From assembly GCA_025738555.1 (NCBI GenBank), contig JAOVFP010000001.1:1612001-1676000 (forward strand): DNA of 64,000 bases, in the 5' to 3' direction. The translations under genes and the position numbers were made by a program. Every line of letters begins with the position of its first letter. Positions within the stretch are counted from its first letter, which is position 1. Below, one piece after another: positions 11,282-23,530 of this stretch. The DNA comes from Cyathus striatus (taxonomy: Eukaryota; Basidiomycota; Agaricomycetes; Agaricales; Nidulariaceae). Below the pieces are notes generated by a model that worked only from the letters and a program-made list of their open reading frames with translations, was not told the DNA's origin and did no database searches.

Positions 11282-11510
11282 TAGCAAGCAACGTCAAGCA
11301 ACGTCAAACTCCTTAGCGGCAACGTCAGGCAAAGTCTAGCAAGCAACGTCAGGCAATGCCAGACTGTAAGACGGCAACGTCAGGCAATGCCAGACTGCAA
11401 GATGGCAACGTCAGGCAACGTCAAAGTCAAATTATCAATGGATGGCAACGTCAATGGCAACGTCACTTGGGCAACGTCAAAATCCGGGCAACGTCAAAAT
11501 CTGTAGGCCC
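11282..11510 (+). repeat. Right subterminal array and terminus of the large MULE
   Basis: About a dozen GCAACGTCA and GCAATGCCA 9-mers end in GGGCAACGTCAAAATCTGTA then GGCCC at 11,510. Read inward this matches the termini at 15,572 and 16,867 (GGGCC, TTTTGACGTTGCCC). A candidate 9-bp duplication would be GTTCCTGAA (11,511-11,519); its partner is not in the window. Confidence 0.7.
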
Positions 11511-11519
11511 GTTCCTGAA

Positions 11520-12392
11520 GGCTCATCTTCTTCATAATGTAACTGGCCTCCGAGGATGTTAATGATTTCGAATATTAGCTCGGCGGGAAATATGAGAGTC
11601 CGATTTGATGTAGCCATTAGAAGAAAGAAGTGCTTTGGTAACGATTTTTTTGTTTTGGGTAGTATGAGGGTGAGCATCGTCGGACAGCATTGAAGTAGGT
11701 TATATATATATTTCAAAGGTCAGAGCTTCAAGACGCATGAGTCAATGGTAGTACTGAAAAGGAAGGTTGCCAAAAGTTGTCTGTTGTCCATTCCCATATG
11801 CGGGTTTTTGCATTTAATATGAGACGTCTTTGTTTTATTATTGAAGTAGGTAGGCTTACAACGAAGGACGACTTGACAATGAACGTACACTAGTGTTTTT
11901 GCTGACGCATGAAAGCTGTATTTACTTTACTTATGTCTTGGTGGCTTAGAGCCTTGATTGGGTTAGGAGTGAGTGCATTGCATAAGACGATGGGGCTCCT
12001 TCAGGCGAGGCCCCGGAGAGAGAGTCAAGGGAATGTTTTGATCTATTTACCACAGGTTAAAGACACATATCCATGAGACTCACTGTCAGTGTCAGACATG
12101 AGATGCATGAGACAGCGCTTCAGTTTCAGATTTTAGCGTTTAAATCTTCCTCCTGGTTTAATTTATACGACCCATGTCAGCCTATGTCTGGGTTAGGTGT
12201 GAGTACTTGAGTGACGACGGTAGTCAAGATTCCAAGCGACGAGTGTTGAGGCCCTTGAGGTAAGAGTTTGATGGAGTGTTTTGACATATTTACCCACGAC
12301 CAGTCGCGTGACTCATGTCGGGCCGGGGTAAAATTATTTCAAAATTTTCAAAATTTCACGTGACGGCACTTTAGAGTGTACTTACAATGTAC
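11520..12392. other. Gene-free stretch with a degenerate ~230-bp duplication
   Basis: No convincing coding exon. Two diverged segments starting near 11,959 and 12,191 share GGGTTAGG(A/T)GTGAGT, then GAGGCCC and TTTTGA(C/T)(A/C)TATTTACC in the same order. This suggests an old tandem duplication. Confidence 0.35.
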
Positions 12393-12721
12393 ATACTGTG
12401 GTAATTGAATCAATTCGTCACCCCTCGGAGTGCGTGACACGCCGAACCATCAAATCAGTTCGTCACTTTGGTAGATCCTGCGTGACGCACCGAAATTTTT
12501 TGTCACTTTCATTACTTGAACTAGCAAAAGAAATTTTTTTAGGTCAATTTAAGCCCAAATAGCAAGTTTGACCACTGCAAGAAAAAAATTTGAACCTGCA
12601 ACTTTGCGTGACAATTTGAAACCTTCGTCATTTTTGAACGTGATGCGTGACAAGCACCGAATTTCGTCTCGTCAAGGGTGCGTGATGCATGACAGACGAA
12701 TTGATTCGATTATCACAGTAT
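12393..12721. mobile_element. TA-flanked MITE (~329 bp)
   Basis: Inverted termini of about 26 bp begin CTGTG(G/A)TAAT(T/C)GAATC and are bounded by TA at both ends, as in Tc1/mariner-type insertions. The interior is rich in CGTGA and GCGTGAC motifs and has no ORF. It is related in layout to the element at 43,835-44,123. Confidence 0.7.
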
Positions 12722-13695
12722 CATCGATCATCCTTTTGCTCTTTACACTTCAATATTTCAATACTTTAGTACATGTTCACTATTCTCAGTCAGAATAAAA
12801 GTAAAGAAGGTCGATCATGTATGGTTGACAGGGTTTCCATCTACCGGTCATTTCGCTGACTTGTTTTATCCTTTAGGCATTTGGTCCTTGTGGAAGAAGA
12901 TTTCCGGTTGAAGGAATTTCTTGACAAAGAAATTGTGAGCGGATAGCGCATCTGTCTATCCTCAGGTCCTAGTGAGGTACATTGAGAAGGAACGTGAAGG
13001 GGAGAAAGTAACCTGTTATTCAACAAGTGTAAAGTACTGTACTTAAATAGGTACAGAACAATGTAAACGAGCTGACTATTAAAAACCAACATGAGGCCGA
13101 TTCTATGGTACAGGCAAATAGCCTGCTCTACATCCTGCAGCTTCTGCCTGGCATGCCCCATTTAATAGGTATTACCTCTGGCAGTCATATGTACAATATT
13201 TTTGATTAATACCTGGAGGGTGACTACATTATTTATCTTTTCTTATTTTCATTGGTTTATGCCTATAGAGTCACTGGCATTTCATCAATCCCCAGAATCA
13301 AACTGAACGGTTCTTGACGGCCCACACAATATTCCAGAATATTGCAATTGTGTGTTTCTACTTCTTCTGCTGTGAAGATCTATTGTTATATCAAACAAGT
13401 TCCATGGAACACCTGTATCGCTATGTGACATAAATAGCCATGATACTCATCATGGTGTTGCGTTCAGTTACACACGCCGATCATACCGCACTGGGCCCAG
13501 GTGATTCACAGCAGGCCTGTAAAAGCCCGTATTTTAGTGCAATGAACGGGAATACGTACCCATCTAATGACACCCCAGTAATTCGTGCCTTGCACTCAGT
13601 TATTTTGAACATTCACAGTGTTATTTTTACATTAGCTCCTTTGCTATAAAGTGACTATGGAGTTAGGTTATGTGTATCGTCACTAGAGTCCTACA
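12722..13695. other. Gene-free stretch upstream of the peroxygenase gene
   Basis: No exon with plausible splice sites or family resemblance was seen. The last 200 bp before 13,696 should contain the peroxygenase promoter, but no clear TATA box was identified. Confidence 0.4.
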
Positions 13696-15086
13696 ATGGC
13701 ACAGTTCTTCAAGCTATATACAATAATCTCTTTGGTAGCAGCTATATCTCTGGGTTTTCTGCAGTATGCCTCTCTTGCAGGCCTGTCAGAACAGGACTTG
13801 GAAACAATCATTCCCACCTTGCAGGCACGAAACACCCCTCCTCCACCTTCTGAATTGAACGACACTTCAGTGAAACTGGTCAATGACAAGGAGCACCCAT
13901 GGATGCCTTTGTGACCGGATGATATACGTGGTCCTTGCCCTGGTCTCAACACACTTGCTTCCCATGGGGTAAGCACAGTAGTTGATTTAGTCACTGGTGA
14001 CAGTATAAAATAACGAATATGCTGTGCAAAGTGGCTTCCTCACTCAGGCGTTGCTTCTCCAAGTCAAATAGTTGAAGCTGTACAAGAAGGTTTGCATCTG
14101 ATATATTACTTTATTGGTTCTTGAAGCTAAATTCTGAGAATATAGAATTTGGGATGCCGAATGATTTAGCTATCTTCATTACATATGCAGCGATGCTAGT
14201 AGATGGAAATCTGGTTACAGATTTATTGAGCATTGGTGGAAAAACTCCTGAAACTGGACCTGACCCTCCGAAGCCAGCTATTGTTGGTGGATTGGACACA
14301 CATGCAGTGTTTGAAGGTTTGTATCGGTTAGCAGGGTGCTTACTAATGGTTTGCTGATTCAGGATCTTCTACTCCAACAGGTGACACCAGTATGACCCGT
14401 GGTGATGCATTTTTCGGAGACAATCATAGTTTTAATGAAACCCTATTTGATCAGGTATGCAATGAATTTGATCACCTGACTGCATGCTAATATCATTTGG
14501 TACTCTGCAGTTCATAGACTTCAGTAATCGCTTTGGTGGAGGAAACTACAATCTTACCATAGCTGCAGAGTTACGCTGGCAATGTATACAACAGTCCATC
14601 ACGACTAATCCACAATCATCTTTTGTCTCCCCTCGTTACTTTACTGCCTATGCAGAGTCTGTCTTCCCATTGCTGTTCTTTGTCGACAGCAGAAAGACTG
14701 ATGTGGAGTTGGATATGACCACTGCGCGTGGGTTCTTCCAGAACAGCCAAATGCCCAACAGATTCTTCCGCTCCAACAGGTCAATAACTTCAAATCTTTT
14801 TGGTGACAGTATTACTACAATCTTCTCTGCACATCCCATTCAACCAGGAAAGAATGAAGGAGTAGGAAACTACGTTCTTGATCCAACCTCTGCTAGTTTT
14901 CAAGGGGATGGGTGTTTGCTTTATACAAACTTTGTCAATCAGACTGTTATGTCGCTTTATCCAAATCCAAAGGGTGTCTTGCTTGATGCACTTAACCAGA
15001 ACTTAGACTTTTTTTTCAGCCCTCTTGTAAATTCTACATGCACCCAGGTTTTCCCTTATGGAAAGCCAGGAAACTCATCGTATTAA
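13696..15086 (+). pseudogene. Long-type unspecific peroxygenase (heme-thiolate), one in-frame TGA
   Basis: Five exons (13696-13968, 14032-14089, 14146-14316, 14381-14454, 14511-15086) join in frame to 384 codons. A signal peptide (MAQFFKLYTIISLVAAISLG) precedes the mature protein. All hallmark residues of the long peroxygenase group are present: PCP with heme-ligand Cys81, EGD at 167-169, Arg234 and Glu241 (RYFTAYAE). These secreted enzymes use H2O2 to oxygenate diverse substrates. The only lesion is TGA at codon 73 (13912-13914) in MPL*PDDIRGPCPG, just before the heme-binding motif. Family members commonly have Arg or Gly there, so CGA-to-TGA or GGA-to-TGA is likely. Everything downstream is intact, so the break is recent, polymorphic, or a sequencing error. 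Confidence 0.88.
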
Positions 15087-15477
15087 AGTACAACATTTGT
15101 TTAAAACACCATATAAAATATGTTATTGTCAAAACTTTGATTTTTGTAATACTACTTAAATCGTCTGCATATATATCTGAGGTTCAAACTTTGTTCTTGG
15201 ACTCTGGAGAAATTAATCAACCATGTCACAAGTGACTCTGATGCGAAAGTAACAAGAGAAGGATATATCTGATCAGCCAATCAGAACACAAGAATAGTAT
15301 GTACTAACTAGCTTGAGCCGAACTAAACTGGACTAAACAATCTCTCTCAGACTACAGCGCCACCGACATCTTGCCGACATCTCGTTTGCATATTTTGCTC
15401 TGTTACCTTCAATGCTAGCTGGATATTCAGATTCCTGGAGATTCATGTAATTGCTCGTTTTCCTTGTATAAAATATT

Positions 15478-15570
15478 CGCTGGAAGCAGGATTTGAACCT
15501 ATGCAGGAAATCCCAAGTAATAATCGATAAAAGTTCAAATCACTCGCCTTAACGACTCGGCCATTCCAGC
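15478..15570 (-). tRNA. tRNA-Ser(TGA) gene with ~12-nt intron, possibly degenerate
   Basis: On the minus strand from 15,570: acceptor GCTGGAA pairs with TTCCAGC (7 bp) and is followed by discriminator G. The A-box region reads TGGCCGAGTCGTTAAGG and the B-box GGTTCAAATCC. Anticodon stem AGTGA/TTACT encloses TTTGAA plus an intron, giving anticodon TGA. A long variable arm fits serine. The T stem (ATAGG/CCTGC) has one mismatch and one wobble pair, and TTCAA replaces the usual TTCGA, so function is uncertain. A MULE derivative is inserted at its 5' edge. Confidence 0.62.
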
Positions 15571-15571
15571 T

Positions 15572-16867
15572 GGGCTACTAGAATTTGACATTGCCCTGTA
15601 ATTTGACGTTGCCGTGGCATTGCCTCACTGGCAATGTCAATTCTTGCACGGCAATGTCACACAACACCGGGCAACATCACAGCAACGCCAAAGTGCTCGC
15701 GATCGATTTATTTTCACACCCTCACTAACAAATGTCGACTGTGAGTCAATGTCTCCTGTCCCTCCCTTTTGGAATTTCACACATGTATCACCATTGCCCG
15801 CTTCCTGCTCATCGTTTCCTATGCTTTCTCTCACAACCTTTTTGATATTTTTCTTACACAAACACATAGTCTATTATTTATACTACAATAGAGTCATCTT
15901 ACTTTACAAAGTATGGTACATGTTACAGTAAAAGATTTTTAAAAATGTGTCTAATTCGCATTTTTCATATCTTTATTACCATAATTACATAGTGAAATGT
16001 TGACTGATACATATGTCATAATTTATATTAAATGATGCAAAAATAATTGAAGAAAATGAAAATGAATTGAACTACAAAATAAGAAAAAACTTGCTCACTG
16101 CTGAGTATGATCACAAGGAAGTTTGATATGTGCTGCGGCAATGAGGAAGGGTGCTTGATGGAGTGATGGATGGGATGAACACTGCATACAAATATAAACA
16201 AAGGCGGGGCGGAGGGCGTGGGAAAAATTGAACCTCCAGCAACGCCAAAGGCAATGTCAAGCAACATTGGGCAACGTCACGGCAACGCCAAATCTAACAA
16301 AAAAATTCAAATCGGCAACATCACAGCAACGTCACAGCAACGCCAGGAAATGTCAAGCAACGTCAATTCTTGGATCGGCAATGTCAGGCAACGTCAAAAT
16401 CTGATTCCTAACAATTCTACAACTAGTATAAAAATGAGCAGAGCATACGTATCTCTACCAAATTTTTACTTTTATTTTTATATATCATGTATTTACTAAA
16501 CTACAAGCTGTCTAGAGTAGAAATGTTGTGTACAAGGGAAAAAAATACTTATTTCCAACTTATTTCACTGTGAGATTATAAGTTATACCCTGTTATACAT
16601 GGCTCATATTCTTTATCAAGTACTAATATATATTATATGAATGAAAGGTACATTTCTCATTGTGAAATAATACTAGTTTATCGTATTTATTACTAACTAA
16701 GCATGTGCACAAGCAGGACTCGAACACAGGACCTCACCAAGCAACGCCACTGCAACGCCAGGCAACGCCAAAATTAAATACGCAACGTCAGGCAACGTCC
16801 ATGCAACGCCAGGCAACGTCACTTGAGCAACGTCAAAATATAGGGCAACGTCAAATTCTGTGGGCCC
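15572..16867. mobile_element. Non-autonomous MULE (1.3 kb), 9-bp target duplication
   Basis: ATTCCAGCT flanks both ends (15,563-15,571 and 16,868-16,876). The left end reads GGGCTACTAGAATTTGAC. The right end, reverse-complemented, reads GGGCCCACAGAATTTGAC. Both ends then carry TTTGAC(G/A)TTGC repeats. The interior has GCAACGCCA/GCAATGTCA arrays (15,600-15,690, 16,240-16,400, 16,738-16,860) but no transposase. A 9-bp duplication is characteristic of MULEs, and the termini match the large element ending at 11,510, which could mobilise it in trans. Confidence 0.82.
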
Positions 16868-16999
16868 ATTCCAGCTCGTCCATAAGTTAGCATTGTGTCA
16901 TTACTAAGTACTGCCAATGGATTTAATAACAAATATGGATTTTGTAATTGATATCGTGCAAGCGAAAAGATGTCTTGTTAAATCAAGATATATTGCATT

Positions 17000-18930
17000 T
17001 CAACCACTTTCTGCAGTTAATCCATAACTTGAAGCGCTGAGCTCAACGTAAGTTACTCTGCAGTGACAGACACATTCTCGTGGAATATCGGTAATTTGTA
17101 TCTTTAGTCGGTTGTGCAATAGGCCACCTTCAATGATTTTAAAGCGAACCCTCTTGCCTTCTTTGTTATTAAAAGTAACCGTAAAACCGAGGATAGTCAC
17201 GGGATAGTCTTTATGGGGAGCATTGTAAAATCTTCCTGGATTCTTTACGACCGCATAACTCTCTGTATCTCGAGTATTATTAGGAAGTATATTGGCAGAT
17301 GTGAATTCGATGAATCGTTGACTCTTCGCTTTCCGGCTAAAGTTCCTTAGCAATTCCCCAGGCTCAACATACTTCAGAAAAGCTTCCCATCCCAGGAAAT
17401 TTTCACGTATGTTGACTCTCTTCACGTTGATATCATGTGAGGCACAGACTCCAGCCTTGAAATCATCTGGAACACATACTCTAGCCTCTTCACAGCTAGC
17501 AATGCCATATTTCCATGCTGCATTTGCTTGAAAACTTTCTATAGGACCTTTCGGTGGGTAACGTTGATCCTTTAGTCCATTTTGAATGTACGTTGAGTTT
17601 TCGATCATTTTCTCTACCTGCGCATCCAATTGCTGCAAGCTATCCAAAATCATTCGACGGCTGCTATCTCCGTAAACAAGGCTTTCCCTTTTCTGTCTGA
17701 AATGTAAAACTGCTCTACGAGCCTTGATGATAATATCTGGTCGCACTGCGGGATGATATAGATTGAAGTCAAGCTTTAGACAACACCGGTCCAGTTGATG
17801 AAGTTCAGAGAAAATTGTACGCCAGTCTGCCAACAGTGATATTCCAGAAATTGTGTTGGAGATCTTTCCTGGACAGAGACTTATCGATCGAAATATATTT
17901 AGTGAAGTTTCCCTTAACGATATTAAATACATACTTGCTGTAATGCCGGAGCAAAGCTATCTGTCTGACCCCTTTACAGTCCATTGCCTGAACACTATCG
18001 AGTATCCGTAGCAAAGCATCTTCCGTAATCCCAGCTTTAACCGATGCAATGTCCTTTGTGGCAGCTGGAGAAAATCCTGAGATAACATACAGGAAGTTTT
18101 CAACAGTAGAGCTATTATGGTTTTTGCGATTTCTTTTAAAACTTCCACTTAGGCCACCGTAGATACCACTATCCAATCCAATGCCGACGTCAATTTCAGA
18201 CTCTTTAGATCGCTCTCCACTCCTTTCAAATCTGAATTCAGTAGTGAATATAAACGGGACATTAAAATACTTACTTGAATGATACGATGGCGTGAAAGCG
18301 ATACTGCCTTTGGTACCCACATATGAAATAATCCCCGTAATATTCCCGGAATCGTTGTGGATCACTTAGCAAGTGTTGTGCTTCTGATGTGAAAGCCAAA
18401 GCATTTTCTATTGGCTGTTCAAATCCAAAGGAGCCCTTGAGGTAATATTCCACGATAGATGAAGTCGCTGAAAATCCAGTCAAGGTCGACCATTCAATTG
18501 ACATCCCTAGTCTCTCTGGTAAACCAACGTTCACTGTAGCCGCCAAACCTTCGATGTCTTCGTTAAAAACCTCGCTGATACTAGATATAGCTCTATAGCC
18601 GCTTTGTTGTTTGTGATCATCTGCGGTTCTTTCGGGTGGAATTATGAATGGCTGCAAAGCACTCGCCTTGCGAGCACCAGTGATGGCGTCAATTCCTTGT
18701 CCGAGCTCGAACCCTTCATTCCACTGTACTTTAACCTCACTTTGAAGGTTAATTTCACGAGATGGATGCTGATATATATTCAGCAGAGTGCGGTTCTGTT
18801 GAAAAACATGTTCGCTAATGGACCGAGCCATTCCAATGCGTTGTGCTTTATCATCGATATCCATTCGATAGGAGCCAAGTTCAGGTTGACCCATGTTGAT
18901 GCCTAAATTTTGTAAGTAATTCTGGACCAT
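17000..18930 (-). CDS. Uncharacterised 610-aa protein
   Basis: Three exons (18930-18275, 18231-17935, 17879-17000) join in frame to 611 codons. Introns are GTAAGT...TTCAG (43 bp) and GTATGT...ATAAG (55 bp, with CACTAAA branch site). The start MVQNYLQNLGINMG was chosen as the first ATG. A TTATATAT box lies about 130 bp upstream (19,061-19,068). There is no signal peptide, membrane segment or zinc motif. EYYGDYFICGYQRQYRF near residue 200 and a Gly/Ser-rich stretch after it (GLDSGIYGGLSGSFKR) are its most distinctive parts. The C-terminal third has many beta-type segments. I do not recognise a family and assign no function. No internal stop is present, in contrast to its transposon neighbours. 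Confidence 0.72.
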
Positions 18931-19136
18931 CTTGCGATGGACGATGCCCCACTATCTGTTTAGGCCCACGAACGATGTATCGGCGATAGACGGAAAATCA
19001 GATCAGTGAGTGAGTAGGTGAGGGAAAGCGACTTCAACTGGTGCCAGATCGCAAACCATCATATATAAGGAATAACACGTGTTGAGGAATGAGCCTGTGG
19101 AAAGGGGGAAATGCCCCGTGGGCTTCGAAGCTATAA

Positions 19137-20024
19137 TCATGAATCACCGATATCGATCCACAGCCTGAAGACCTTCAGATAGCAGTACATCGAAGCTCTC
19201 ATCTGTATTGGCATAGGAGTGATAATGTGATGATATGGGTTAGGAGCTCCATTAATATTCCGCTGAATGTAGGTCCGCCACAGCGTGTAAAACCCATGTC
19301 GCAAACCCTTGCGGAATGAATTACATGATCGCACTTCCTTAGGTCACCCGCGGATGAAATCAGAAGAGATTTGGCCGGGCAGTATAGATCCGGGTAAACG
19401 AGGCTGGGGAGTCTGAGAGTGCAGATGATGTCATCTAAGCTCTTCATGACGAGATGTGTTCCTTTATGCAGATGTCGTTCCAAGTATTCGTAAGGAAGAT
19501 ATGCCGACGACTGAAAATAGATTGACCAAAAAGTAATAATAGCCCAAGCGACGATACTGATTGGATTTAGACGAGCACAAAAATAACCTGCGCAAAAATA
19601 ACGCACAAGAAAGGGCATTAAGGTATACATAGAACAGCCAATCGTATGGAACACATCGCTGTAAGGGCCCAGTGTCCTGATATGATAATAAAAAGCAGAA
19701 GGGTAGCGAAAGCGTCGAATGGAAGATAAAGCTTATGGTCCCGTAAGTATCAATGGATAGGTGAGAAACGTAAAATCACAAAGCTTACTGTCGAACCATT
19801 ACTACATAGAAGAGTGTAACTAGAATTCATCACAATCTTCGCCCGTGTATCTTCTGGAGTTCTTGCTCGTCACGACATCCCTTCATCGGCACGCCTCTGT
19901 ACATGATATACACATATATGTATTCTTGAAGTCCCATAGTGTAGTGGTATTCGTCAGAAAGGTTGGAGAATAAGTGTGGAAAGTCACTTGTTCGGTGCAT
20001 CTCTAAACCCTCTTGAAAGGACAC
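19137..20024 (-). pseudogene. Possible fragments of a membrane-protein gene
   Basis: Two minus-strand open segments look protein-like. 20,024-19,830 contains EGLEMHRTSDFPHLFSNLSD. 19,654-19,199 contains one hydrophobic stretch (ISIVAWAIITFWSIYF). I could not join them with consistent splice sites. They may be exons of a decayed gene or chance ORFs. Confidence 0.25.
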
Positions 20025-20039
20025 GGTAGAAATAAAATC

Positions 20040-23000
20040 AAGAGTGAGAGGATGAACTTAATCGTTATCGACCACTATACATGATGCAGTGATTCCTAGA
20101 TATCCGGTGGTATGATAGGTGCGAGTATAGGGTATAAATATCCTGTATTCCCCTAGAAACATCGGCATCGAAATTTCAAATAGCTGGAGTTTTAACCTTG
20201 GAGAGTTGAACAAAACGTGGATCTACTGTCAGAAACATGAACATATGTTAGAAGATTTAAGAATGAAATTGAGGCAGAAAGTTCAACACGAACATCGTAG
20301 TATCATTGCGTTGATCCTAAATAAGCCATGTTGCAAGCTCTGAGCTTTGCTCCATAGGCTCTACATGCACACACAGTTCTTTCATTACATCAGATCCAAC
20401 AACGCCCTCCCGTTTCCCGCAGTATCATACATGAATGTCTTCTTCAAGGCCCATTCCGGCGGAACTGCTGGACTCCCGCATCGCGTTCACGTTCCAACTT
20501 CCGATGTTTCGTACTGGAAAGCGGTGCACAGGACTTACGAGAATAATATAATGATTCATCTAGCAGCACAGGCACTTTGGAGTTGGCAGCAGGCAATACC
20601 GTAAAATGTATATATCATTGCCGGTAGTTTACCGCAAAGCGTGATGTATGTACGCTGTAAATTACAAGTGCATCCTAGATAGAAAAGGGTGGATTCACAC
20701 GAAGGTGATGCACGAGGCCAACTTGCAACACGAGGCAGTCCTCGCAATGTATTAGTCAGATAATGAGGCGCGTCGTTATCCCGCCATCATCCCGCCATCA
20801 AACCTGTTTGAACGTAATTAATTAATGAAATGTCTGTTGATCAAAAGCTTCGTGTGATGGGTCCAACCGTCAGCGATTGGTATATACACCGTAGATTGCT
20901 TGAGAAAACCACTGGAATGACTAGATAGAATAAGTACCCTGCTTTAATCTGACAGCTATGTATCTGTAAGTAATAGTAATATGTAATCATTTAAGAGAAC
21001 TCGTAAATGCGCCTTAATACTTTGATTTTTATTTCAATAAAAACACATTCAAGAAACACATATAGATGCCAGAGGATTAGACCGTAATGTTTAAACAGAA
21101 ACAATACATGTAATGTAAATCTCACGAAGTTCTTGTCTTTTAATGTATAGGAGTACTTTTTCCTAGCAGAAATAACCACGCGAAATAGTATTCAAACTAG
21201 TGATTTAATGGTGCAATTAGTTGAGTTACGATGACTACTACGTTTTCGTCAGACCAAAACTAAAAGTTACGGAAAATTGCTGTTAAAACAATCAAATTTA
21301 ACCCAAACCACTTTTAATTCTATAATATTGTTAATGACTCCAATATTTTGCAGCAGGAAAGTCCCAAACCTCTATGTTTTTCGATTGCATAAATCTCCAT
21401 ATGTTACGGTAGCACCGGCACGGTGCGCTTAGGGGTTTATGTAATTGCCGTTTTTCGGTGTCCCGGTTCCCAACGCAGCGGCGCTAGCCAATTCAAGTTG
21501 ACCGTTGACCGTCTTAATGTGTACATCAGCAGTTTTCAATAATATATACGTTACTATTAGGTACGTAAATGTAATCTCGGAACTTCTGATAACATAAGAC
21601 AACATAGAAGCACTATATTCGATTTGCATTGATTAGTATACACATAAAAGCAATTTTAAAAAATTCGGAAATTTGGAAAACATATGAAAAACATAAAAAT
21701 GTATGGAAATCACATAATATTCAGAGGGAAAACATACACTGTGATATATTAAGCGCAATGACTTCGGAGGAAGCGGAAAAGAAGCAAGTCACAACATGAT
21801 TCATTAAGATTGTTGTGAAACACGAGGAAGCTATATCCAAGCTATATCTCCGCGGTGAAACAATACATGCTTTGTATCTGAAATTGGAAATGGCGGCATT
21901 GCGCCGGGACACGATGTTGTTGTTATCTCGATCCCCTGGCATACCACATATGATATCACCATAAGGACTAGTCTTTACGGTTTATTGTAGTATTCATAGC
22001 ACATTGCATTATAGTAAATAGTAGTAGGACCTCTCCTGTAATTTACAGAGTCCATACATCATGCTCGAGTTCTAATTACAGTCATTAATATATCAGGTCT
22101 ACGTTATTAGGTGTTGGCAGAGGTTCGAGGAGTTGGAAATTGGGAGCTGGTTGCAATGAAGTTGTAATTTAGCCTTTGAGAATGAAACGTACTAACGCGT
22201 AACACGAGGATGGAGTCAGTTGGACATCAAACAGAGTGACAGTTAGTGTCACGACCAAGTTGATGCGATGATTCGCCGCGAATCCGATTTTTTTTTTTTG
22301 CAATCACGTGTTGTTAAGCGCTTTGTGATTAGCGCTGACTAACCGTCGTAATATTCCATTATGTATAATTAATTTGATTGAAATCAACTAAAGAGTAGTT
22401 TATAAACAATGCGAGATCGCATTGTGACCAGTTGTGGTTGTGTGATACTACCGATAGGCTGCGACGTGTTGTAAAAATGTGGACGGTAGAATTCAGCAAC
22501 CGTAACCGAATGACTTGATACCTTTTGATAAGTATCCGGATTCCAGCATAGACCATCCATTGAAGTTGTCAATAGCTTTACGCATAGTCCATGGCTATCG
22601 AACAGGTTCACTGATCTGGGCTCGTCGCTATTCGTCGACGTCGTTAACGGAGAAGATGAGGAGAACAATCATTAGGCGGAAGAAATCTGTACCTGATGCC
22701 GAATGGTTTAGTCGTCGCCGGCATTAGTGCTTATTATGTCTAGCCTTAACATTTATCACAACGATGTTCCTGGCTGAGCTCGTAGTATAAGAAGACTAAA
22801 TGTCATCAATTGATTACATCTCCCTTTTGTCTATCCTAAAAATATTTCGCACCCCATCTTCAGCTTCTACCCAGCTTCTACCATGTTTACTGCGCAGAAC
22901 CTCCAATTATGAGGTGTTTCTCAAGCTATTCGATCATACCAGGTGTGCATAACTTGGATGATTCAAGCTAAGGTTCTTTCTCATGTTGGGTTGTAGCCTT

Positions 23001-23053
23001 GTAGCAGTATTTCATTGACCTTCAAGTGAACATTGAGCAGTTCCAAACTTCCA
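20040..23053. other. Gene-poor AT-rich stretch
   Basis: Only short unconnected ORFs occur and none has a recognisable motif. A T-tract lies near 22,290. The last 250 bp should be the promoter of the AIF-like gene that begins near 23,054. Confidence 0.4.
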
Positions 23054-23160
23054 GCTAAAAAGAATATTGTGATTATTGGTGGAGGAGGAGTAGGTGAGTT
23101 TTAACTTATGATGTAATAGGTTCGCAGTAGTGATAACACTTTCTTAAGGTACAAAGATAG

Positions 23161-23369
23161 TGTAGAGGTGTTTATCCTCTACGGAGTCTTACAGTGCACA
23201 GCACATACTTCAGACCAGATTATGATTCTGTCTACGGGGTGCATTGGTAAGATCTAAGGTACAAAATATGAGAGAATATGGTATTTATATCAAGATATGT
23301 AAACTAAGGTAAACTCATCCAAATAGGGCATTGCCAAACATTGCCTATTAAACCATATGGATCTCTACA
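23161..23369 (-). repeat. 3' LTR (209 bp) of the Ty3 element
   Basis: TGTAGAGGTGTTTATCC ... GGATCTCTACA, matched by the split right-hand LTR. It is flanked on the left by GATAG. Confidence 0.9.
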
Positions 23370-23530
23370 TACCCCCCCATGAGACACCAAGAAGGGGTCT
23401 GATAGCACCAATATATTGACCAAAAGACATTGTTCAATAAAGAGCATCAAAATATATGTGAGAACAGGAACATGCACATTTGAACATTTAAAAGGGGGAG
23501 TTAGGAACTGCCTCATCCTCATTAGAGTGG

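Larger units (their letters stand above)
1..11510. mobile_element. Probable very large autonomous MULE-type DNA transposon (left end outside window)
   Basis: Two divergent multi-exon genes (transposase on minus, 840-aa protein on plus) are framed by GCAACGTCA-type 9-mers. Two copies lie at 10-27 and a dense array at 11,282-11,500. The right end, closing at 11,510 with GTAGGCCC, resembles both termini of the non-autonomous element at 15,572-16,867. That element has a 9-bp target duplication, which is typical of MULEs. In it, the left end starts with two 9-mers in inverted orientation and then switches, so the forward 9-mers at 10-27 fit a left subterminal array whose tip is just off the window. 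The boundary at 1 is only the window edge. Whether both genes belong to the same element is inferred from shared hairpin repeats and the shared intergenic region. Confidence 0.5.

Noticed and set aside
16695..16735. B-box-like GTGTTCGAGTCCTG on the minus strand (possible tRNA end)
   Set aside because: The T stem does not pair and there is no A-box or acceptor partner; it lies inside the non-autonomous MULE.
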